From contig JAPMAC010000207.1 in NCBI GenBank assembly GCA_028671895.1, forward strand, positions 3,038,001 to 3,102,000: a stretch of DNA of 64,000 nucleotides. Reading direction: 5' to 3'. Position numbers and translations under genes: made by a program. The stretch is from Oenanthe sinensis (lineage: Eukaryota; Streptophyta; Magnoliopsida; Apiales; Apiaceae). This document shows positions 31,092-43,216 of this stretch, piece after piece (position 1 is the first letter of the stretch; the number at the start of each line of letters is the position of its first letter). The notes beneath the pieces were generated by a model, which searched no databases, was not told the DNA's origin, and worked only from the letters and a program-made list of their open reading frames with translations.

Positions 31092-34000
31092 CAGGGAACA
31101 AGGATAAGGTAAATATCCCTAGTCCTGGACATTGGATGCTCAGGACACATGACTGGAAAGAAATCCCTGTTTACAGATTTTGTGGAGATGGCTGGCCCAG
31201 AAGTATCATTTGAAGATGGCAACAAAGGAAAAACATTGGAATATGGCAAGATTGTACTTGAAAATGTCATCATTGAAGAAGTAGTTCTAGTTGATGGGTT
31301 AAAACACAACCTGGTCAGTATTAGTCAACTTGGAGATAAAGGTTACCATATTGGGTTTGACAACAAAGAATGTCTTGTGACTCACAAAGAAACAAACATT
31401 TTAGTTTTCAAAGGGTATAGACATAGTAACATATGAAGCCAACTTGGAGGATTGCACTCACAATGAAATCACATGTCTATATAGCAAGGTATCAACTGAA
31501 GAAAGCTGAAAATGGCATATGATATTGTCACATATCAACTTCAAAACCATCAATAAGTTGGTGAATAGAGTCTTTTGAGAGGATTACCACATGTTGATTT
31601 TGTCCAAAATGGACTTTGTGAAGCATGTCAACTTAGAAAATAAAGGAAAACATCCTTCAAGAGAAAAACAATAAACACCATTTCTGAACCCTTTTATCTT
31701 TTATATTTTGATTTATTTGGTCTAGTAAATGTGATGTCAATTAACAAAAAGAAATATGTTCTTGTCATTGTAGATGATTTTACAAGATTCACATGGGTTT
31801 TCTTTTTGCACTCAAAGGATGAAACTTCACAACACATAATAGATCACATCACTTTTCTGGAAACTAAATCAAAGAAGACTGTCAGAATACTAAGGAATGA
31901 CAATGGTAATGAATTCAAGAATGCAATCATGGAGGAATACTCAACAATTTTCTGCACCAGGAACACCCCTACAAAATAGATTTATGGAGATAAAGAATAG
32001 AACACTCATAGAGGCATCCAGAACAATGTTGGCAGAGTCTAAACTGTCAGTATATTTCTGGGCTGAGGTAGTCAATACAACATGTTTCACTCAAAATTGT
32101 ACCTTGATAAATATGCATGGAAAGACTCCCTATGAAATGGTGAAGAACAAGAAGTCAAGTGTGAAACACTTTCACATATCTCGGTGCAAGTGCTTTGTAC
32201 TTAAATTACATCCTGAAAATCTAAGTAAATTTGAAGCAAAGGCTGATGAAGCTATATTCCTTGGATATGCACCAAATACAAAGGCATTCAGAGTATTCAC
32301 TCTCAGAACCAGAATTGTTATGAAATCTATTCATGTTGTAATTGATAACAAAAAGATTATAGGTTTGCAGGATGAACTAGAATCTACAACACTAGAATTT
32401 GAAATTTTTATAAGTTCTGAGATAGATGAAGATGATGGGGATGAAGAGTCTCAAATCACTTCTGAATCAACACAAGAACTTGTATACTCTGAGGGAGATC
32501 CAGAAAATTCAACTCCAATCAACTCAGAGTCTGACATTTTAGGGTCTATCCAGACAGAGTCTAGATAGATAGAATTAAGTTCTTCAGAGTCTAACTCATC
32601 AGGGTCTGGATCAGGCAAATTTGAATCTTTTTCAGGGTCAAACAACTCAGGGGAGAATCTTTATTTAATTTAATTCACAAACAGAAATTGTCAATGATTT
32701 AGGGGGAGCCTCAAGGTCTAGAACTAATCTTTCATCAGCTAGAAAATGGGCAAGGGATCACACTCCTAATTTAATAATTGGTGATCCTAAGAGTGGTGTG
32801 GAAACAAGAAAAGCCACTCAAAATGAATGCATGTACAGTTGTTTTCTCTCAAAGAATGAACCAAAGAAAATTGAGGAAGCTTTGCAAGACCCTGATTGGA
32901 TTATTACAATGCAAAAAGAATTGAATGAATTTGATAGAAACAAGGTATGAAAGCTTTTTCCAAGACCTAGAAATAGATCAATTGTTGGTGCCAAATGGTT
33001 GTTCAGAAACAATATTGATGAGAATGGAATTGTGGTAGGCTAGACTAGTTGCAAAAGGATATTCTCAAGAGGAATGAATTGACTATGATGAAACCTTTGC
33101 ACTAGTAGCAAGAGTGGAAGCCATCAGAATGTTTCTTGCATTTGCAGCCCATTCAAAATTCAAAATCTATTAGATGGATGAAAAAAGTGCCTTCTTGAAT
33201 GGAAAATTGGAAAAAGAAGTCTATGTGGAGCAACCACCAGGATTTGTTGATCCAAAATTTCATGATCTTGTCTACAGGTTGGACAAGGAACTTTATGGAT
33301 TGAATCAAGCACCTAGAGCATGGTATGAAACTTTATCCAAATTTTTCCTTGAAAATGGTTTCATTAGGGATACCATTGATAAAACTCTTTTTATTAGAAA
33401 ACATAAAGGTAATATTCAACTTTGTTCTACTAATGAGAAACTCTGTGAAAAGTTTAGCAAACTAATGCAGTCTAAATATGAAATGAGCTTGATGAAAGAA
33501 TTGAACTTTTTTTAGGACTTCAAGTCAAACAGACAGATGATAGAATTTTCATCAGTCAATCAAAGTATGTGAAAGAACTTTTGAAGAAGTTTGATTTACA
33601 AAATTATGCAACTGCCAAAACTTCTATGTCAACAACCAGTAAGATGGAATCTGACCCAAACGGTAAGAAAGTTGACAATACTAGGTACAGAGGTATGATT
33701 GGCTCATTATTATATTTAACTACTAGTAGACCAGATATAATATTTGTAACATGCCTATGTGCTAGATTTCAAGCTGACCCTGGAGAATCACATTTAATTG
33801 TTGTGAAAAGAATTTTTAAATATCTCAAGGGTGCACAAACACTGGGACTTTGATATTCTAGGTGGTCTAATTTTTCACTATTTGGCTATTCAGACTCTGA
33901 TTATGCAGGATGCAAACTGGACATGAAAAGTACAACATGCTAATGCCAATTTCATGGAAACAAGTTAATTTCTTGGTTTAGCAAGAAACAACTAACTGTA

Positions 34001-34341
34001 TCAATCTCAACAGTTGAGGCTGAATATAGAACAACTGGAAGTTGTTCTGCTCAAATTTTATGGATGAGAAATCAATTACTTAATTATGGACTAACATTCT
34101 CAAATATTCCTATGTATTGTGATAATACTAGTGCTATCAAAATTGCAGAGAATACAGTCTAACATTCCTGGACAAAGCACATTGATGTCAGGTATCATTT
34201 TATTAAGAACATGTTGAAAATTTTACTGTTGAACTTCATTATGTTCCAAATGATAGACAGATTGCAGACATTTTAACAAAAACACTTGATGAGTCTACCT
34301 TTCTCAGACTAGTAGGTGAGTTAGGTATGTTAAATATGTAA
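31092..34341 (+). pseudogene. pol: Element B pol, broken, RT active site deleted
   Basis: Fragments in order: protease region (LDIGCSGHMTG, with Ile for Ser in DSG), a damaged zinc finger with frameshifts, integrase (FTWVFFLHSKDETSQHII, then LRNDNGNEF and KNRTLIEASRTMLAESK), RT (KSAFLNGKLEKEVYVEQPPG, LNQAPRAWYETLSKFFLENG) and RNase H (DSDYAGC, CDNTSAIKIAENT). Between KHKGNI and STNEKLCEKF, near 33412, the stretch with the YVDD catalytic motif is absent. At least four stops are TGA or TAG where Trp is expected. It is clearly non-functional. Confidence 0.88.
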
Positions 34342-34811
34342 TTGCACAGTCATTTCAGGTAGCAAGGTATGTACTTTAATTATAGTCCCTGATTTTCCAA
34401 ACTATAATTTGTTATTGCAAAATTCTTGAAGTACTATATCTTGACAAAGTCTAATTTCTAGACTCTGATGGGTCTATAAACTCTGAGAGTATGTAGACTC
34501 TGAAGGCCTTGACTATTAGACTCTAAAATGATTAGAATTCGCGCATGCAGACTTTGATTATTTTTTAACCATTCAAATGACTTAAAATAGGTGGTAACAG
34601 TTACTTTTTACTGGTTACAGGCTGTAATTTCGTGTGTAATGTCTGGAAGTTTAACAAAATACAAAACTTACATTCATTTTACTCATTTGTTTACATCAAC
34701 TTATTTTCTAAGGCAAAAATACTTACAGAACTCTCAAGAACCCTAGCTTAATTTTCTAAAGTATTTCATTACTTTACTTTAACTACTTCAACGGTTGCTC
34801 AATCTACTGTT
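34342..34811 (+). other. Element B spacer between pol and 3' ORF
   Basis: Non-coding. It contains several copies of the B signature motif, for example gactctgatgggtctataaa, then actctgagagtatgtagact and tagactctaaaatg. Element C has the corresponding spacer filled with its own different motif. Confidence 0.7.
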
Positions 34812-36490
34812 ATGAGGGGACCCAAGGCAATTGCTTTCACCTTTGGTGACTTCGAGTTCATGACTACTAACCATGTCTCAGCCCTTGGAGACAAGAAGGG
34901 TGTAGACACTAACTACTACCCTATGATGGATTTCCTGGAGCAAAATGAGTTCGGCTACATTGTCAAAGAATCCCCTGTCATTCATATGGATGTTTTTTCA
35001 GAAGCTTGGAGTTCTGCAACAGTTGTTGGTCCTGCTCAGGATCAACCATGTAAAATCATGTTTACCTTTGGCTCTACTACCTTTGATGTCACTGCTGATG
35101 TCATTAATTCTGTGTTTAAATTACCTGTTAAGACACATTTTGATAATATTGTCTCTGATGATGATATAAAGAGCATGTTTAAATCACTAGGTTATTCTGT
35201 TATTTTACAAAATATGAGTAAGATAACGAGGCCTTACTTGAAAAAGGAATGATCCTTTTTATTTGATCAAATTGCTAAATGCTTTACTGGTAAGTGTAGT
35301 GGCTTTGATGCTATTACTTTTATCACTTATCAAATTGGTCATAGTCTCTTATTTGATAAAGTGATCAACATTGGATATATGTTGCTCACTCAAATGGGAG
35401 CAAAATTAAACAATGTTGCAGAAGGGGAGGAAGAAGGTCTACTATCATAGATATCTGATGCTTCTCCTCAACCACTTCATTCCTAACATGTCATCTAGGT
35501 TGGAAGATGATTGGTGTATGCAGGCATACAAGCAAAAAATGAGGCTATTCTCTGACATCAAGAGAATTGATGACAAGAAAAAGAGTCTATATGTCATGAT
35601 GTATCCACAGGTAATGCAGGTAAAACTCCCAGCCTACAAACCTTCTATCTATACTGCTTCTTTCTTTGGAGGTGAAATGGTGCAAGAATAAGTAATGGAG
35701 AGTCCCTATGCACCTACCCAAGTCACCAAATCCCCATCTTCAAAACACACTCAAAAACCAAAAACCAAAAAGAAACCAACCTCTAGTGTCTCTCAAAAGG
35801 CACCAGTTGTAAAAATGAGCAACTTGGTTAAAATAAGGCTTATAGATGAGCAAAGTGATGAGGAGCTCAACCCCCTTAAGAGACAGGTTGTTGAAGGACT
35901 GTTTTCATTAAAAGATAGTCTTCAGGCACCTGAATCTAACCAAAGTTGCAGACTCTTAAAAGGCTGCAGACTCTGAAATACCTAGGGATGCACCTCAGGA
36001 TTCTCAAATTGAGTCTCCTGAGAAATCTTTTGCTAATAAGTACAAGAGGTTGAGGAAGGCTTATTCATGACACACACACAAGCCTATTATTATTATTAAC
36101 CATGTTTTGCAAGAAACAGATGCTCCCAAGGATCTTGCAAAGCCAGACTCTAAACAAAAAAAAGTTCCTGAACTAAAGTCTAATGTTGAGTTAGAGTCTA
36201 GACTGCTTTCAGACTCTAATAATGACACATTTTGAGAAGGAATGCCAAAGAAAGCAGTCTCTAGTCTCATTGACTCAATTATTACTCCAACTGATGAGGT
36301 GATTATCTTTTTATATCCGTTGGTGGAATCACTTAAAGATCCAAAAATCATACAAGACACAACAACAAGTCTTGGATCTTATTTCTACTTATGAGGCCCT
36401 AAGGAAGAGGATGAAGGAGGAGCTACATCTCTCTGCACAAGATGCAGTCATAAATCTATACAACTGCATCTTCAACTCTTCACTTCAAAC
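34812..36490 (+). pseudogene. Element B 3' ORF, broken
   Basis: It opens MRGPKAIAFTFGDFEFMTTN and continues MMDFLEQNEFGYIVKESPVI, then FSEAWSSATV. This is alignable with the start of the C 3' ORF (MSGPQ..., FMNNSYLTYALTASP, FWTSAV). After a frame break come MSSRLEDDWCMQAYKQKMRL and a Pro/Lys-rich linker. The C-terminal part has SIITPTDEVII, DLISTYEALRKRMKEELHLS and AQDAVINLYNCIFNS. The linker is rich in the agtcta motif. A related inverted fragment is at 42690-43216. Molecular function is unknown. It occupies the env-like position, but I see no signal peptide or membrane anchor. Confidence 0.7.
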
Positions 36491-37624
36491 TCAAGTTAAA
36501 GGGCTCATAGATAACTTTAATCTTAGAATCATTGATATTTTAATTGATGTAACTGATCAATTGATATAAAGTTTATAAATATCAATTGATCAGGAAACCA
36601 TTTATCAGTTGACATGTTAATGGAAATCAACTGATAATATGGATGGTAGCATAGATGTACTTAGTCTATCTCAATTGATATGACTTTAGTCGATTGATAA
36701 TTTTCTCATCAATTGATGTTAGAGTCGATTGATATTGATCATCAATTGATTTATAACTTAGATTGTCAAATTGCAATTATTTGAAGACATGAAAATTATG
36801 CAAGTGAAGGATGATCAATTGATATGGAAGCATCAACGGATAGAAGATCAATTGATACAAAGTCAAGTCAAATATTGAACACCATCAATTGATATGAAGA
36901 ATCATCGATTGATATATCGATTGATAACATCTATCAATCGATAAGTCAACAGCCATTATCAATTGATGGATATCAAGATCAATCGAAGAAGAATATCAGT
37001 TGATGGATACAAGATAGAATCAATTGATATGGTTAACAATAAATTATCAATTGATAGGGACTGCATGACAAGACATAAACCATACTTATGGAAGAAAGTC
37101 TTTACTGACTGTGAAGACTCATATTGAAGCTTTCTTTCCAAGTCTGAAGACCTTTCTCAAAATATGGAAAAAGGCAAAAGGAGAGATAGATCATAAACAA
37201 TCCTAGAATAGATTAATTATTTTATACTATATCTAGGAATTATAAACACACTTGTGTTATATAAACAAGTGTGGTAGAATTGTTAGAAAGGGTGAAGAGT
37301 TAGACAATATCTTAGAATCAACTATCTTAGTTCGAGAGCACATTTGTAAGAACAATTGATTCATTTTCAAACCTTTTAAAAACACAAAGCAGTCGAGTTT
37401 TCATTAACCTAGATAATTTGAGCAATATATAAAATGATGGAAAAATCAATCCATCAGTAATTTTTAAATATCATTATTCATTTACTTTTCAATTTTAATT
37501 GTTCATTATAAGTCTCTTAAACACTTATAACATCAAGAACAAATATTAAAACTCAACAAGTTTTGATAATTTGTGTTCAACCCTCCTTCTACCAATTATA
37601 TTGGCATTGTTCTGCGAAATAACA
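36490..37624 (+). mobile_element. 5' LTR of element E (atcaattgat family)
   Basis: It is packed with atcaattgat and close variants and aligns in order with the E' LTR at 15745-16517. Its end, after ttcaaccctccttctacc, is ATAACA at 37624, followed by a primer site and a gag start, so it is a 5' LTR. The left end is degenerate and approximate; it may have inserted into the B 3' ORF. Confidence 0.7.
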
Positions 37625-37625
37625 A

Positions 37626-37745
37626 TTAGTATTAGAGCAGGCTTTCAACATACTGAAAGTTTAAGATCAAGACGAAAGTCAATATGGGCCAAAAGGATTC
37701 AGGTGTGAAAATTCCAGTATTAGAAAAAGATGAATACTTTGTGTT
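37626..37745 (+). pseudogene. gag: Primer site and first codons of element E gag
   Basis: The sequence ttagtattagagcagg at 37626 is a decayed tggtatcagagc site. The ATG at 37684 opens MGQKDSGVKIPVLEKDEYF, the usual SIRE-type gag start (compare FDKDNYNLW in A). The frame ends abruptly near 37745, where unrelated sequence begins, so the element was truncated there. Confidence 0.7.
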
Positions 37746-38805
37746 TTTTCTAAATTTTGTAGGGTTAATAACTAAGTTCTTTAATTGTGTGTTTGTTTAA
37801 AATATGCAATTTAGTATTTGGACGGGTAGAAAAAATAAGAAAAAGCTATTCGACGACTGAAAATAAAGAAAGACAAGAGACAATTTTGATGACGCGGAAA
37901 ACCCTAGTAAAGGAATAAAAACCGCGGGTGGAGTGTGCCCAGCCAAGAATATCCACTAGAATGTTATTCAAGATCGATTACAAGTGTTTGGAATGAATAA
38001 AAATACATATAACTGCTACTCGTCGGCTATGCAGCAATTACTTGTCGGGTGTATGTATTGTGTGTATCATATTCTGGATGTCTCCCCCCTTTTATCCATC
38101 TCTTTAATCATATTTATAATCCGTTTTTCCTTCTTCTCCATGATCCTATTTCCATGCTACAACCTCTGATCATGTTCCTTGAATTATGGGATTTCTTCCT
38201 TATCTTTTTCTGTATTTGAATTGTAGTTGAAACAGTCTTCTTATCCTTTCCTAAAATTGCTCCCGTCGAGTATCTTCAGCCTTATCCGTCGAGACTTGGT
38301 CTACTCGTCGGCTGTTACTATCCCCTATTTTTTAGGACTTGTAATGAATTACTAATATAATCAAAATTTAATATTTGCAATATTGTTTTATATAACTGAT
38401 ATTGTAATAATTAATAAATACTTATTAATTAAGGCAATTAATCAGCTCGTCGGACGTCAAACAATCTTCACCCGTCATGTTTGTCTATATGCTCGTCCAC
38501 AGAATTCTTACTCATCAATACAATCATGGACACGTAAAAATCTGGTTATAAAAATAGTCCCCAATCTCATTGGGGTAAGAGTCCTATCTGCCCAATGAGA
38601 TTGTTCTTGGGAAATGCACTTGTCTTTCACTACTTCTCTTGCATGCTAAATAACTATACATAGATATCATATATGCATTTCATAATTATCCAAATACCCC
38701 CTTTTCTCTTCTATTTAAACTTCCCATCAATTAGGGTTTCCAATCACATTCTATCAATACATACACCCTTGCATTCTTCAGTTCGGTCAAACACCTCAGT
38801 AACCA
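37746..38805 (-). other. 3' UTR and probable 3' LTR of minus-strand Tat element F
   Basis: Non-coding. The motif ctcgtcggc recurs (38019, 38308, 38445). A C-rich stretch, tctccccccttttatcc, near 38081 reads on minus as a polypurine tract, so the F 3' LTR may be about 37758-38075; the borders are not proven. At 38562-38603 two 13-bp arms, caatctcattggg and cccaatgagattg, form a perfect hairpin. The element's antisense gene promoter is at its right end. Confidence 0.45.
38711..38719 (+). promoter_or_regulatory. TATA-like box of the antisense gene in F
   Basis: The sequence ttctatttaaacttcc is about 90 bp upstream of the ATG at 38806 and is followed by the CT-rich leader typical of plant genes. 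The counterpart in the left Tat element is at 5534-5542. Confidence 0.45.
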
Positions 38806-41034
38806 ATGGCGAAAAAGGTAGCAAGAGTAGTAATAAACCTGTACAAGCTACTGCAACGGAGAAGCCTAGATGGACGGCGACTGGGATTCTTGATTCCAAA
38901 AGCACCAATCCTATTTCGATGTCACCCGATTGTATTGTCGACACAACCCTGTTGTTCAAGTCAGCTTCTAACATCATGCTTGTCGTCCCAGATGAAGGGG
39001 GGTTTTCGGACTACCATTCCCCGGGATGGGTTTGTTTCTATAATTATCCATTTGAAATCGGTATGTCTTTCCCATTTACAAAGCTTGTTACTGATTTTAT
39101 AAGGACTCTGGATATTTCCCCATCTCAAGTGATGCCCTCGGCGTGAAGAATTTTGGCTTCTTTAGATGTAATTGAGAACAAACACCAACTTTGAATTGAT
39201 CTCTCAGTTGTTACATACTCATACCAGGCGAAGAAGTTTAACGGTGGCCTTTATGGGTTAGTTGGCTGTAAGAAGAGGACGCCTTTGATCTTGAATTTGG
39301 ACTATGTACATGATCGTGGATGGAAGAATAATTTTTTTTACGTCAAGAAAGCGTTACTCAGGGCCCATACCGCCTACCTTCGTGAGGAATGGTAATTACT
39401 ATTACCCTTTTTGTTTGTGTCGTGTTTTTGTTATAACTCAACTTTAATTTCTGTTATGACGCCAAGTGTATGATATATTTTTCCTTACAGTCGTACTGGT
39501 ACATTGTTGTTCGTTCCTTGTCGTGTTACTGAATCAAGGTCACAACACTCTTTGCATTGTATATTTCTTTAACATATGGCTCATGTTGCCTATGTTACCA
39601 TCATAATATAGAGAGGCTTGCGTCCTTCAGACTTAACATCACTTGTTAACTATTTTTCTCCATGTTGAAACATATATTGTTTGCGTTGCTGTTGTTTTTA
39701 GATTGCAGTGTTGAATCGGCTATTGGCGATTTAAGGCCGCTAAGATAGTTGGTGAAATCTTGGCATTGCCTTTGGACCACAGAGTCTGGCTTAATTATAT
39801 GGATCGTCCAATTCGACATTCTGCTCCCGTTGACGCTGCAGCCTTCGCCAGCAAACTGCTCCTTAAGTCTGCTGCTGGAAAGGAATTTAGTGGGTCTGAG
39901 TCCCACTCTAGGGCCACCAGGAGTACTGCTGTTATGAAAGACAAGGGCAAGGGAATTGTTATCACACCCTTAGACACTCAAATTGATGACATTTCGTCTG
40001 ATTCAACTACCACTCCTGAAGCTGAAAAGATGGCCAACTCTGGTCGTCAATTCATCAAAGGTACATTTCAGTTGTTACTAGTATTGCTCCTTATTTTCAT
40101 CATGCGGACTCTTTTTCCAATTCATGGTGCAGAGTACAAACGTCCTGTTATCCGTGCTCTTGAGATGTCAGGCAAGGAGTTGTTTCTGAAGCGTGCACGT
40201 GAGTCAGGGAGTGAAACTCCCAAGAGTTCTCGTAAAATATCTAGTTCCTCGAGCCCCCAATTGAAGAAAGCCAAAGTGATGGTTCCACCACCTCCTCCTG
40301 CTATTATGGATGCTACACTAGAGATTGTTGTTGATGACTGACAGTGGCCTGATCTTCATAGGTACAGTGTCAATGTTGAACCTAGATCATTGGTCTATAT
40401 ATTGGACCCCCTTCTGTTGCCCGAGATGGTTAGTGGTCATGGTTCCAAGACCGTCGATCAAGTAATGGTCGAAGCTGTTGGGCACTCTTTTCATGTAAGT
40501 TTCCGTTTAATCCTCGTGCTTTGTACTTGTTTTTCTTTTGTTTCATTTCTGTTGAATATATTGTGATGTTCCTTTTTGTTCTTGTTATAGGCATTTCAAG
40601 CCATGTTGTTGTCACATGCATCTTATCGTAAATTTTCTACTAATATGACTGAATTGAAATTGGAACATTCCAGTTGCCAGGAGAAGATTCGTGTGTTGCA
40701 GGAGCAGGTGTTCATGGCTCACAAAGAGACGAACGATATGCGTAATGAGCTCACCATTTTTGCTGCTAAAGTTGAAGAAACTGAAGGTACATTGTTGCAG
40801 GAGACCAAGGATACACTTACTCAAGGTATCATGAAGTCTCGCATTGAAACTATGTTAGAGTTCCTTCGTGGGGAATGGGGAGACAAAAACATTGATGAGG
40901 CTGTCAGGATTTACAATGAAGTGTTCCCGAATGATCCTGTCAATCCTGGTGACGATGTAGGTGATGTAGCGGTTGGTGGCTCTTCTGTGGTTGCACCGAA
41001 TGTTCAAGATGACAAAGAGAGTGACGAGGAATAG
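38806..41034 (+). pseudogene. Antisense extra gene of Tat element F, Transposase_28-type, multi-exon
   Basis: The ATG at 38806 gives MAKK and shifts frame at an A-run. The next frame reads GWVCFYNYPFEIGMSFPFTK, then LVTDFIRTLDISPSQVMPSA, a TGA where Trp is usual, ILASLDVIENK, and DRGWKNNFFYVKKALLR. This is the Transposase_28-type core. Exon 1 ends at EEW before gtaatt (39392), and an acceptor cttacag is near 39490. Later exons hold a Ser/Lys-rich linker (39760-40341, interrupted by a likely intron near 40060-40131) and a helical C-terminal part (40590-41034: KLEHSSCQEKIRVLQEQVF, IMKSRIETMLEFLRGEWG) ending in an acidic tail. The gene runs opposite to F pol. Function is unknown. Stops and shifts make this copy inactive. 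Confidence 0.65.
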
Positions 41035-42321
41035 TTAGTCATCTCTCTTTATCGTTATTATTTCATTTAGGACTCTTTATTTCTGAACTTTGTCGAATTA
41101 TTTCCCTTTACGTTAGTTTTTACGTTATTGGTTTGGATATTAGTCCCTGTTTCGTCCTTCGTGATGGGGGACTGTCGGAATTTTTATTTATTGGTCTAGG
41201 AACTTTCTATAGAAATTTTTCACATCACCTTTTTCTTGTTGATTTATATGTCATTATGATCTTGTGTTGTCAACATTCAGTGATTAGCTGCCATTACTCA
41301 TCTGCTACGTATATCTTGTGATATTTCGTTGTTTTGTAAACATTTATGGATGTTGTGTTCGTCAAATATCTCGAACATACAGGACTTGTTAATAGCTTGT
41401 CTAAGCATGGAAATTGTCGTAAAAGTTTGTAGATGTTCTTTGAGTATGTCACAAGTATAAAAAGTTTGCATGTATGTCATTGACAGGTCATTTATGTGTA
41501 GTCGTCATGTACTTCTGACATTTAACGAGTAGATTGTCCAACTCGTAGCCTAGTTTCATTAAACTCGTATATATGTAGAAGAATATAAATTATGTTAGGT
41601 TATTCGTAATTTCTGTTTATAAGATTTGCCAAAACATTTAATTATATAGATGTAAGATTATATATAATTTTACATTCGTCAAATCGTTTTACTCGTTGAT
41701 TCGTCACTTCGTTGCGTCGGTCGTCGATATCGTTTTTCTTACGTAAGTGCATGCACGACGTTAAGTAGTTAAATGGCCTTCCCCCTCTTGAAACTAACTT
41801 ATTTTTCGTAGTTTTTGGTTTTAATATGGAGAATGCAGAAATTTTTTACTTTTAAGTAAATAATTTTGTTTCTCGCTTTGTTGGTTTCGTATTTAAAGGA
41901 CGGGGCCTTTAGTTTTTTATTCGTCATGGGTGATCAGCCCAATAGTTGGTAATGTCGGGATACTATGCCCCTAGTTACCATGTATGTTTTCGTAATGTGT
42001 GCACATCATGATGGCAATTTTCGTAGTTCGTCAAGTGTTTAAATAATACTCTAAATTAACAATTGGGCATTAAAGTGCATAAATTAAAGCATTCATAAAA
42101 CCATCAATTATTCAAAAGCAAGTACGATATATTTCACATATACAAGACATATTTCTGAGACAAAGGCGTGTCATGCATTTTATTAAAACAAACTAAGAAC
42201 TAATAGAGCAAGTCAAACCATAAAACAAGTAACAAGCAAACTAATCGTCCAGGTATTCTACATGTCCTAGTGACTTATTATATTGAAAAAGCAAAATGAA
42301 ATATAAAGACCTGTGAAGAAA
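41035..42321. other. Spacer between F pol and its antisense gene
   Basis: About 1.3 kb without supported genes. Short cgtc-rich segments (cgtcacttcgttgcgtcggt near 41704) resemble those near the F 3' end. It should contain the 3' UTR of the antisense gene and that of F pol. Confidence 0.5.
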
Positions 42322-42690
42322 TCATAAATGATATGCCTTCAAATGATGAGCATTCCAGCTTCTTGGAATCTGCAGTCCTTCCAATGTCGACAGCCTATAT
42401 GCTCCTCGTCCGACTACTGCATCGATCAAGTAAGGCCCTTCTCACACGTCAGCGAATATACCAGCATCGGTGTCTATTGTGTTTTGGAAAACCTTTCTAA
42501 GGACAAGATCCCCTTCATGAAACTTCCTTATGTGGACATTTTTATTATAGGCATTCGCAACTCTTTGTTGATAAGAGGCCATGCGTATCTTGGCCATGTC
42601 ACGGAGTTCATCGACTGTATCCAAGTCGTGGACGAGTTCACTTTCGTTGCTCTCAACTGTTGCAAGTCCATAACGAGCTGTCGGACTCAA
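42322..42690 (-). pseudogene. pol: Integrase C-terminal end of Tat element F pol
   Basis: The minus strand reads SPTARYGLATVESNESELVH, then RMASYQQRVANAYNKNVHIR and FHEGDLVLRKVFQNT. After a small break come VVGRGAYRLSTLEGL and PRSWNAHHLKAYHL before a TGA at 42322-42324. The DLVLRKVF and SWNAHHLK blocks are the hallmark end of Tat-lineage Gypsy integrase. The rest of pol is missing. It fixes F as minus-oriented and Tat-type. Confidence 0.85.
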
Positions 42691-43216
42691 AATTTTTGTT
42701 AGAGTTGAAGAGGTAGCTATATAGATTTGTTACTACAACCTGTGCAGAGAGATGTAGCTCATCATCCATCCTTTTTCTTAGGGCCTCATAAGTAGAAAGA
42801 AGATCCAAGACCTGTTGTTGTGTCTCGTAGGATTTTAGATCTTTAAGTGATTCCACCAAAGCATATAAGAAGATAAGCACCTCATCAGTTGGAGTAATGA
42901 TAGAATCAATAAGACATGAGGCTGCTTCCTTTGGCATTCCTTCCCAAAATGTCTCATGATCAGAGTCTGAAGGCAGTCTAGACTCTGCCTCAACATTAAA
43001 CTCTGGTTCAGGAGATTTTTATCTTTCAGAGTCTGGCTCTACAAGAGCCTTGGGAGCATTTGTTTCCTGCAAAACAGGGTTAATGATAACAATAGGCTTG
43101 TGTATGTGTGCAGAATAATTCTTCCCTAACCTCCTGTATTTCTTAGCAAAAGATTTCTCAGGAGACTCAATTTGAGAATCCTCAGGTGCATCCCTAGGTG
43201 TTTCAGAGTCTGTAGC
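42690..43216 (-). pseudogene. Inverted fragment of a B-like 3' ORF
   Basis: The minus strand encodes SFAKKYRRLGKNYSAHIHKP, then IVIINPVLQETNAPKALVEP, SIITPTDEVLIFLYALVESL and DLLSTYEALRKRMDDELHLS. It is close to the C-terminal part of the B 3' ORF at 35975-36490, in the opposite direction. Element G inserted at 43217 into this fragment; the 5 bp before it, gtagc, should recur beyond the right edge if the G 3' LTR is intact. Confidence 0.8.

Larger units (their letters stand above)
29396..36490 (+). mobile_element. Element B: decayed SIRE-like Copia, no 3' LTR seen
   Basis: It comprises a 5' LTR (29396-30120), primer site, broken gag, broken pol, spacer and broken 3' ORF. It inserted into the E' 3' ORF (possible duplication half tattg at 29391-29395). 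The right end is lost where the LTR of element E begins near 36490. The motif cagagtcta/tagactctg occurs throughout. Many Trp and Gln codons have become stops. Confidence 0.85.

Noticed and set aside
34812..36490. Labelling the 3' ORFs of B and C as envelope genes
   Set aside because: Position fits the SIRE env-like slot, but no signal peptide, cleavage site or membrane anchor is visible, so a neutral name was used.
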